DNA from: Aridibaculum aurantiacum | Lineage (GTDB): Bacteria; Bacteroidota; Bacteroidia; Chitinophagales; Chitinophagaceae | Assembly: GCF_017355875.1 (NCBI RefSeq) | Contig: NZ_JAFEWC010000001.1 | Span: 868,001-932,000 of the forward strand | Length of the DNA: 64,000 nucleotides | Reading direction: 5' to 3' | Shown: positions 58,926-64,000 of the stretch, piece by piece | Position numbering within the stretch: the first letter of the stretch is position 1 | Layout of the letters: each line of letters starts with the position of its first letter | Notes under the pieces: model-generated | Told to the model about the DNA's origin: nothing | Seen by the model: only the letters and a program-made list of their open reading frames with translations | Databases searched by the model: none | Program-made: the position numbers and the translations under genes

Positions 58926-60332
58926 TTAGTTAAGTAGTGATTTAAGTGAGCCTTGTGATTTTACCAGTTGTATCTCGGATACTTTGTAATTAAGTAAGGC
59001 GGAAGAATAATTTGTTTGTGCTTCGGTCAACGAAGTCTCTGCATTCAGTAGGTCGGTTAAGGAAGCAAGCCCATTGTTGTAATTGTTCTGCGTGTTGAAG
59101 TATACCTGCTCTGCCAGCTTTACGTTTTCATCCTGGTTTTGCAGAGTAATAATGCTGTTATTGATTTGGGTTTTAGCATTCTCGTAGGCAAGGTTTAGGG
59201 CCAGTCTTGTTTGTGCAATATCTTCATCAAGCTTGCGGATCTTTACATCGGCCTGCCTTAGCCTTGCCCGTGTAGCATGACCATTAAAAATGGGTACGCG
59301 AAGGTTAAGACCTACCGATGCAACATCGAACCAGTTAGCGCCCCTGTTTTGTCCTTTAAATATTGGGAAGCTATTGCTTAAGCCCTGGTAAGAATATGAA
59401 CTGGATAATGATAAGCTTGGCAAGTATTCATTCTGCACTGATTTCTTCTGGAATTGTAGCAGATCACTCTGTGTTTCCAACACAGCTATTTCTGTTCTAC
59501 TTGCCAGGTCTATTGAGTCTCCTTGTGGAACAGCCTGTGGTTTTACCGTTGCCAGTTCTACATCAGGAATAGTGATAGGAGTTTCTATAGGCAGACCTAT
59601 ATAAAACTTCAATTGATTTTGAAGTAACTCTAACCCGTTCAGGAGTTGTTGCCTGCGGCTTCTGAGGTTAGAGACATTGACAGCAATCCTGTCTACATCT
59701 ATCTTTTTAGCAAGGCCATTATCATAAAGACTTTGAAGAACGCCCTGCACCTTTTGCGTATTCTTGATAGTAGTATCAAGTACTTTAAGTTGCTGGCGCT
59801 GCACCAGTACCTGGTAATAGTTGGTGGCTACCTGTTCAATGATCTGTTCCTCTGTCAGCTTTGCATTCAGCATATAAAACTCTGCAGTTGTTCGTGCTGC
59901 TTTCAATCCTGTAAATACTGAATTATCAAAGATGGTTTGGTTAAGAGAAACGGCGGCACTAGCATTCCATTTCTGACCAAATGCTACCAGCATGGTGGTT
60001 CCGGGTCTGCCAAAAAAATCTCCCGGCAGCGCGCTCTGTTGCAAGATTGGATTATAGGTTAATCCACCTGATCCATTGATCTGCGGCAATGCTCTTGACC
60101 TTACTTCATCTATCTGGTATTGGCTGTTCTCTACATCCAGTCTTGCCTTTCTTGCATTCTGACTAGCCTTCACTGCATAGTTCAGTGCATCTTTCAAATG
60201 CAAGGTTTTCGCTTCTTGCGCATAGCTGTTTTGGATGGTTAAAAACGCTACCAGTACCAGTAGCATCTTATACAGCCTGGTGCTGCCTTTGTGTACCAGG
60301 CCAGGTGTGTCATCTTGAAAATTGCTTTTCAT
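58926..60332 (-). CDS. TolC-family outer-membrane efflux protein
   Basis: A 468-residue exported protein; the signal core is MLLVLVAFLTIQNSYAQ. Two OEP repeats of long helices are visible (ALNYAVKASQNARKARLDVE; LNLAYENAKTQINNSIITLQ) as expected for the trimeric alpha-barrel tunnel. The start at 60332 lies inside the end of the TetR gene (23-base overlap), so translation may be coupled; the next ATG at 60266 would lose the charged n-region of the signal, so I prefer 60332. It forms the outer-membrane exit of the tripartite pump. Confidence 0.9.
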   Translation of the reverse strand: MKSNFQDDTPGLVHKGSTRLYKMLLVLVAFLTIQNSYAQEAKTLHLKDALNYAVKASQNARKARLDVENSQYQIDEVRSRALPQINGSGGLTYNPILQQSALPGDFFGRPGTTMLVAFGQKWNASAAVSLNQTIFDNSVFTGLKAARTTAEFYMLNAKLTEEQIIEQVATNYYQVLVQRQQLKVLDTTIKNTQKVQGVLQSLYDNGLAKKIDVDRIAVNVSNLRSRRQQLLNGLELLQNQLKFYIGLPIETPITIPDVELATVKPQAVPQGDSIDLASRTEIAVLETQSDLLQFQKKSVQNEYLPSLSLSSSYSYQGLSNSFPIFKGQNRGANWFDVASVGLNLRVPIFNGHATRARLRQADVKIRKLDEDIAQTRLALNLAYENAKTQINNSIITLQNQDENVKLAEQVYFNTQNNYNNGLASLTDLLNAETSLTEAQTNYSSALLNYKVSEIQLVKSQGSLKSLLN

Positions 60333-60933
60333 TATCTGTGGTTATGTATTTGTGTATTAATTTTTTTCCTTTTGTTGTAGCTATGGCATGTAAGTAGAAA
60401 AGTGTCAACTGCGTGATTAGCGTGTGCGATTGAACAGGCTTGTCAGTGTATGACTTTGCATCTACTATTGATTGTATTTGTTGTAATCGTATATCTGCAG
60501 TAAATGCTACATCTACATCCTCTCTATATAAACCTTCTCTTATACCGGCTTGTAGGTTTTGCACAATGAATGGTAACAGTGCGTGCTTGTTATGTTCCTC
60601 CAACTTGTCCCATAAAGAAGGGAATGACTTCTTCAACTCAAAGAAGAAAGAAGGGCTGATGCCTGCTATAATATCCACCGGCTTTTGGGTAAACAGGATT
60701 ACTTCTTCCACTGCATTTCCTGCCTGTTCAGTGCATTCTTTTATCATCTTGTTGAAGCAATCAAGAAGATCAGTTACAAGTCTTTCAATGATCTCAGTTT
60801 TATCATTGAAAGATTTGTAGATCGTCTTTTTTGATATTGCTGCCGCCCTGGAAATGTCATCCATTGATACGCTCTTCAAGCCATAGGAGAAGAAGAGAGT
60901 TCTTGCTTTGGTAATTATCAATTCTTCCATCAT
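60310..60933 (-). CDS. TetR-family regulator 1 (nearest the pump)
   Basis: A 207-residue regulator. The HTH is in the first 50 residues: ARTLFFSYGLKSVSMDDISR, AAAISKKTIYKSFNDKTEII. The ligand-binding half is helical and divergent. It overlaps the second TetR gene by one base upstream and the TolC gene by 23 bases downstream, so it is expressed with the pump and probably represses it. The effector is unknown. Confidence 0.88.
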   Translation of the reverse strand: MMEELIITKARTLFFSYGLKSVSMDDISRAAAISKKTIYKSFNDKTEIIERLVTDLLDCFNKMIKECTEQAGNAVEEVILFTQKPVDIIAGISPSFFFELKKSFPSLWDKLEEHNKHALLPFIVQNLQAGIREGLYREDVDVAFTADIRLQQIQSIVDAKSYTDKPVQSHTLITQLTLFYLHAIATTKGKKLIHKYITTDNEKQFSR

Positions 60934-61532
60934 CAGTTCTTTAGTCCATTTACCAGCATTTTTACTACTTCCCTTTGCTTATTGAATAATTCATCTACAT
61001 CATTATTCTCTACCATTGAGGATCGACGGCTGAAACACAGATCAAAAGCTGCCAGTGTTTCTAGAATGAGATGACTGGTAGATGCAGTATCATGTGGTTT
61101 GACGGATCCTTTATCTATTCCTTTCTGTAAAAAATTGGCTAACAACAAACCAGCTCTTTTATGAGCTTCTTGTGCCAGTTCCAGCATGGCTATAGGTTTA
61201 TTAGTATCAAAGTGCTGTACCTGCAAGGCCAGGAGCGAATACTTCTTTATATAGTCTCTCTTAACCTCTATAAAATCTATAAGACCATCCTCTATGGTGT
61301 TTGCTTTGTTCAGTACTTCCTGCAGAGCAAGCAGAAACTCATTCACTATCTTTTTCCCAACTGCTTCCTGGAGGCTGTTCTTATCGTTGAAATAGTAAAA
61401 CAATGTAGGCTTGCTTATTCCCAGGTCACTGGCTATCTCAGCCATGGTTGTTTTGTTGATGCCAAAATGTGTAAACCGTTTGATAGCAGCCTCTACTATA
61501 TGTTCTTGCTTCACTGATGACTCTGCTCTCAT
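60933..61532 (-). CDS. TetR-family regulator 2
   Basis: A 199-residue TetR regulator with HTH segment KRFTHFGINKTTMAEIASDL, GISKPTLFYYFNDKNSLQEAV. Its N-terminal half resembles that of the regulator at 61703 (RFSHFGVAKTTMNEIADDL), so the two are probably paralogues from a local duplication. The stop overlaps the start of TetR 1. The upstream A+T-rich segment around 61535-61590 is the likely operon promoter; repeated TGAC words there might be operator parts. Confidence 0.88.
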   Translation of the reverse strand: MRAESSVKQEHIVEAAIKRFTHFGINKTTMAEIASDLGISKPTLFYYFNDKNSLQEAVGKKIVNEFLLALQEVLNKANTIEDGLIDFIEVKRDYIKKYSLLALQVQHFDTNKPIAMLELAQEAHKRAGLLLANFLQKGIDKGSVKPHDTASTSHLILETLAAFDLCFSRRSSMVENNDVDELFNKQREVVKMLVNGLKN

Positions 61533-61702
61533 ACTGACTGTTTGACTAGTTTACTATCTGACTTTTTTGTTTTAAAAGTCAAAGGTAAGGCAAATCCTAT
61601 TGCTGCACACAGAATTTTCTTTTTGTATGTTAACAGTTTATTAAATGCAGCGGTAGGAGCAGGTGTAAAAAGCAGCGAGGCAGGTAAATGTAGGAGCGCT
61701 AA

Positions 61703-62299
61703 CTATGCACTTAAGCCATTCATGAAAATAGTAGCGAGTTCCTTTTCACGTTTCAGCAGGTTCAGAAACTGCTCTCTCTGTGGGATAAAACTTTTGTTCT
61801 TGTGCAGGTTGACGAAGCGAAGTCCTTCCAAAGCATCCATTAGAAGCTCAGCAGTGCTGGTTGGATCTTTTAGTTTAAGACCTTGTGACTGTTTTGCATT
61901 GGTAAGTATAGAGGCTATCAGGTTTATTTCCCAACTCCTGGCGGAAGAAAAGATCTGCTCAAGCTCAGGCGGGTACGAACCATTCATTGTTCTCAAATAC
62001 TCTATGATAAAGTAATTGCTAATGATGAATTCTGTTCGTGCTTCCAGGAATTTTGCGATAGCTTTTTGCAGGTTCTTTTCTTTTAAAGAAAGAGGCTCAA
62101 CAGCGCGTTGGGCTTCTACGATCTTTTTAAGAACTGCTGCAAACAGGTTTAGCTTATCAGGAAAGTAATAATAAAGAGAAGCTTTGGATAGAGAAAGATC
62201 ATCAGCTATTTCGTTCATGGTTGTTTTGGCAACACCAAAATGCGAAAATCTTTTTTGTGCTGCATCTATAATTGCATCTCTCTTATTATCATTGGCCAT
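61703..62299 (-). CDS. TetR-family regulator 3
   Basis: A 198-residue TetR regulator. HTH block KRFSHFGVAKTTMNEIADDL then SLSKASLYYYFPDKLNLFAAV. It is read leftward, and the old-yellow-enzyme gene starts 153 bases away on the opposite strand, so it may control that gene, as NemR controls NemA in E. coli, or the RND operon 170 bases downstream. The divergent spacing favours the reductase, but this is inference. Confidence 0.87.
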   Translation of the reverse strand: MANDNKRDAIIDAAQKRFSHFGVAKTTMNEIADDLSLSKASLYYYFPDKLNLFAAVLKKIVEAQRAVEPLSLKEKNLQKAIAKFLEARTEFIISNYFIIEYLRTMNGSYPPELEQIFSSARSWEINLIASILTNAKQSQGLKLKDPTSTAELLMDALEGLRFVNLHKNKSFIPQREQFLNLLKREKELATIFMNGLSA

Positions 62300-62371
62300 A
62301 GCTCAAAAATAGTGGTAAATGCGTAAGGAGACTGCGCTACTATCTCAATAGGTTAAGCTAATCTTGCTACT

Positions 62372-62391
62372 TATTTTTGTACGAAACAAAA
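62372..62391 (+). promoter_or_regulatory. Candidate -7 element overlapping an inverted repeat
   Basis: TATTTTTG at 62372-62379 fits the Bacteroidota TAnnTTTG box. It overlaps the perfect inverted repeat TTTTGT-ACGAA-ACAAAA (62375-62391). A repressor such as the adjacent TetR could bind there and block the reductase promoter. Unproven. Confidence 0.4.
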
Positions 62392-62452
62392 TCGTCGTCT
62401 CTTCACTTACGAAAACTGGCACATCTTTTTATCACTTCCCCCAAACAGTACT

Positions 62453-63523
62453 ATGACAGCTAAATTATTCCAGCCGATAACGTTCAGAAATATCACGCTT
62501 AAGAACAGGATCGTTGTTTCGCCTATGTGTCAATATTCAAGTGCGGATGGTTATGCTAACGACTGGCACTTAGTGCATTTAGGTAGTCGTGCTGTGGGTG
62601 GTGCTGGTTTAATAATATGTGAGGCCTCTGCAGTTACACCAGAGGGAAGAATTACGCCTGATGATTTGGGAATATGGAAAGATGACCACATTCCCATGTT
62701 GCAGCGCATCACCTCTTTTATACATGAACATGGTTCGGTGGCGGGCATACAACTGGCACATGCCGGTAGAAAAGCCAGCACTACCAGCCCGTGGAAAGGT
62801 CATAAAACTCTTCTGCCAGAAGAAGGAGGATGGCAAACGCTGGCACCATCTCCCATACCTTTTAATGAAGGTGATCCTGCGCCAAAAGAAATGACCAAAG
62901 CTGACATCATGCAATGTGTGCACGATTTTAAAACCGCAGCATTGCGAAGTATACAGGCAGGTTTTAAAGTGATTGAAATACATGCTGCACACGGATACCT
63001 GATCAACGAGTTTTTGAGCCCGCTCACCAATCATAGGACCGATGAGTATGGTGGCTCATTTGAAAACAGGAACAGGTTTTTGCTGGAGGTGATAGACGCA
63101 GTCAGGGAAATTTGGGATGAAAGCCGGCCGCTGTTTGTACGCATATCAGCAACAGACTGGGTAGAAGGAGGTTTTACAATTGATGATGCAGTAGCCCTGG
63201 CTAATGTGCTTCAAACAAAGTCTGTGGATCTTATAGATTGTTCTTCAGGAGGCGTTTCTCCTTTGCAACAGATAACTGCCGGTCCATCGTACCAGGTGCC
63301 TTTTGCTGAAGCTATCAAGAAGCAAACAGGGATGGCTACCGGCGCTGTAGGTATCATTACCTCGGCACAACAAGCAGAAGGTATACTGGAACAGGGACAG
63401 GCAGATGTAGTGCTACTGGCGCGTGAATTTCTGCGTGATCCGCATTTTCCACTACATGCTGCAAGAGAACTTCAGCAAGATATTGCATGGCCTGTGCAAT
63501 ATGAAAGGGCGAAGAGAGGGTAG
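62453..63523 (+). CDS. namA: Old-yellow-enzyme flavin reductase (YqjM/NamA-like)
   Basis: A 356-residue NADPH-dependent FMN enzyme of the old yellow enzyme family, YqjM subgroup. IVVSPMCQYSS holds the redox-tuning cysteine, GIQLAHAGRKAST, EIHAAHGYLINEFLSP and SNHRTDEYGGSFENR-like TNHRTDEYGGSFENR blocks are diagnostic, and LAREFLRDPHFPLHAA ends the barrel. It reduces activated C=C bonds of enals, enones or nitro compounds in the cytoplasm, often as detoxification. It is divergent from a TetR regulator and monocistronic as far as the window shows. Confidence 0.9.
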   Translation: MTAKLFQPITFRNITLKNRIVVSPMCQYSSADGYANDWHLVHLGSRAVGGAGLIICEASAVTPEGRITPDDLGIWKDDHIPMLQRITSFIHEHGSVAGIQLAHAGRKASTTSPWKGHKTLLPEEGGWQTLAPSPIPFNEGDPAPKEMTKADIMQCVHDFKTAALRSIQAGFKVIEIHAAHGYLINEFLSPLTNHRTDEYGGSFENRNRFLLEVIDAVREIWDESRPLFVRISATDWVEGGFTIDDAVALANVLQTKSVDLIDCSSGGVSPLQQITAGPSYQVPFAEAIKKQTGMATGAVGIITSAQQAEGILEQGQADVVLLAREFLRDPHFPLHAARELQQDIAWPVQYERAKRG

Positions 63524-63656
63524 TGGGTCTGGATGCTAGATAGTGGATAACGGATGCTAGATGCTATATGATCGATGCCTACTTTACTACCAAACCTTCA
63601 TATTGAAAAAGGTAACGGCATTGATTGTAACTCTAACCACCATATAAAATCATCAA

Positions 63657-64000
63657 CTAGTTGCTCATTATCTCTTCCTTTGTTAGCTCAACGCTTACCA
63701 TCACTTGTTTTTTAGGAAGAATGATGTGAAAGCTGGTTCCTTTACCTGGCTTGCTTTCCACTTTTATATGCCCGTTGTGGTTCTCTATAATTTTTTTGCA
63801 AATGGCTAGTCCAATACCTGTTCCCTGGTACTCGCTATGGCTGTGTAAGCGCTGGAAGATTTTGAAGATCTTATCGACATACTTCTCATCGAAACCGATG
63901 CCGTTATCTTTTACCGAAATACATACAAAATCATCTGCCTGTATACCTAGTTCATTAGCCTCGTCTAAAGAGATCTCACATTCTTCAATAGCAAGCATTG
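63657..64000 (-). CDS. Sensor histidine kinase, C-terminal end only
   Basis: The last ~114 residues of a histidine kinase whose 5' part lies beyond the window. The HATPase domain is clear: the G1 box [18 protein letters not shown]-box [12 protein letters not shown], the G2 box [13 protein letters not shown] and the terminal [19 protein letters not shown]. The His-containing dimerisation domain and sensor domains are not visible, so the signal cannot be stated. Confidence 0.9.
   Translation of the reverse strand, partial: MLAIEECEISLDEANELGIQADDFVCISVKDNGIGFDEKYVDKIFKIFQRLHSHSEYQGTGIGLAICKKIIENHNGHIKVESKPGKGTSFHIILPKKQVMVSVELTKEEIMSN

Noticed and set aside
61542-62015. 157-codon plus-strand frame
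   Set aside because: Antisense to the third TetR gene, whose HTH is clear.

Overview
The window looks like a chromosomal segment of a Bacteroidota bacterium, most likely a Chitinophagaceae-type soil or plant-associated organism. The reasons are a SusC/SusD outer-membrane pair, an STN-like domain on a secreted enzyme, many secreted glycoside hydrolases, little Shine-Dalgarno signal, moderate GC, and intergenic DNA rich in short dispersed palindromes. The genus is inferred, not demonstrated.

Positions 1-52,900 read as one large carbohydrate-utilisation locus. The first part (1-9,582) carries soluble acid-sugar enzymes: a fucose-isomerase-like protein (cut by the window start), a FAH-fold enzyme resembling 2-keto-3-deoxypentonate dehydratases, two DapA-like lyases/aldolases, an NADP-type aldehyde dehydrogenase, an iron-type alcohol dehydrogenase, PdxA and a DUF1537 acid-sugar kinase. 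A sodium:solute symporter, SusC/SusD, an esterase, a TIM-barrel isomerase/epimerase and a beta-helix protein fused to a rhamnose-mutarotase-like domain follow (9,802-21,529). Next (21,540-31,953) come a small S23 four-helix-bundle gene bracketed by inverted repeats, a Gfo/Idh/MocA oxidoreductase, a second symporter, a GH78 enzyme, a RuBisCO-like protein with a DUF1537 kinase (the pairing known from D-apiose/apionate catabolism), an Asp/Glu-racemase-fold protein and a bile-acid-symporter-family transporter. The block 32,409-48,122 encodes GH2, GH127, an SGNH/SASA esterase, GH78 and GH106. Finally, 48,143-52,883 encodes a FucP-type permease and four enzymes of the non-phosphorylating L-fucose (or L-rhamnose) route, but not its enolase-superfamily dehydratase. 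Together these suggest uptake and dismantling of a rhamnose-, arabinose- and fucose-containing pectic glycan, possibly rhamnogalacturonan II, plus catabolism of its rare sugars; the substrate is inferred.

From 53,064 the content changes: an SRPBCC protein, a methyltransferase, a minus-strand operon TetR-TetR-TolC-adaptor-RND pump with a clear terminator, a third TetR divergent from an old-yellow-enzyme reductase, and the C-terminus of a sensor histidine kinase cut by the window end.

The intergenic DNA is unusual. I see (a) ten copies of a roughly 20-bp dispersed repeat, four of which carry the same precisely placed 20-bp palindrome; (b) a REP-type array made of ordered W-G-C-W' hairpin units around an IS200-like RAYT transposase; (c) a second REP-like family at 44.3 kb; (d) A+T-rich intercistronic inverted repeats that reach into coding ends; and (e) an S23 gene framed by 31-bp inverted repeats matching at 29 of 31 positions, resembling the layout of 23S rRNA intervening sequences but placed between sugar-catabolism genes.
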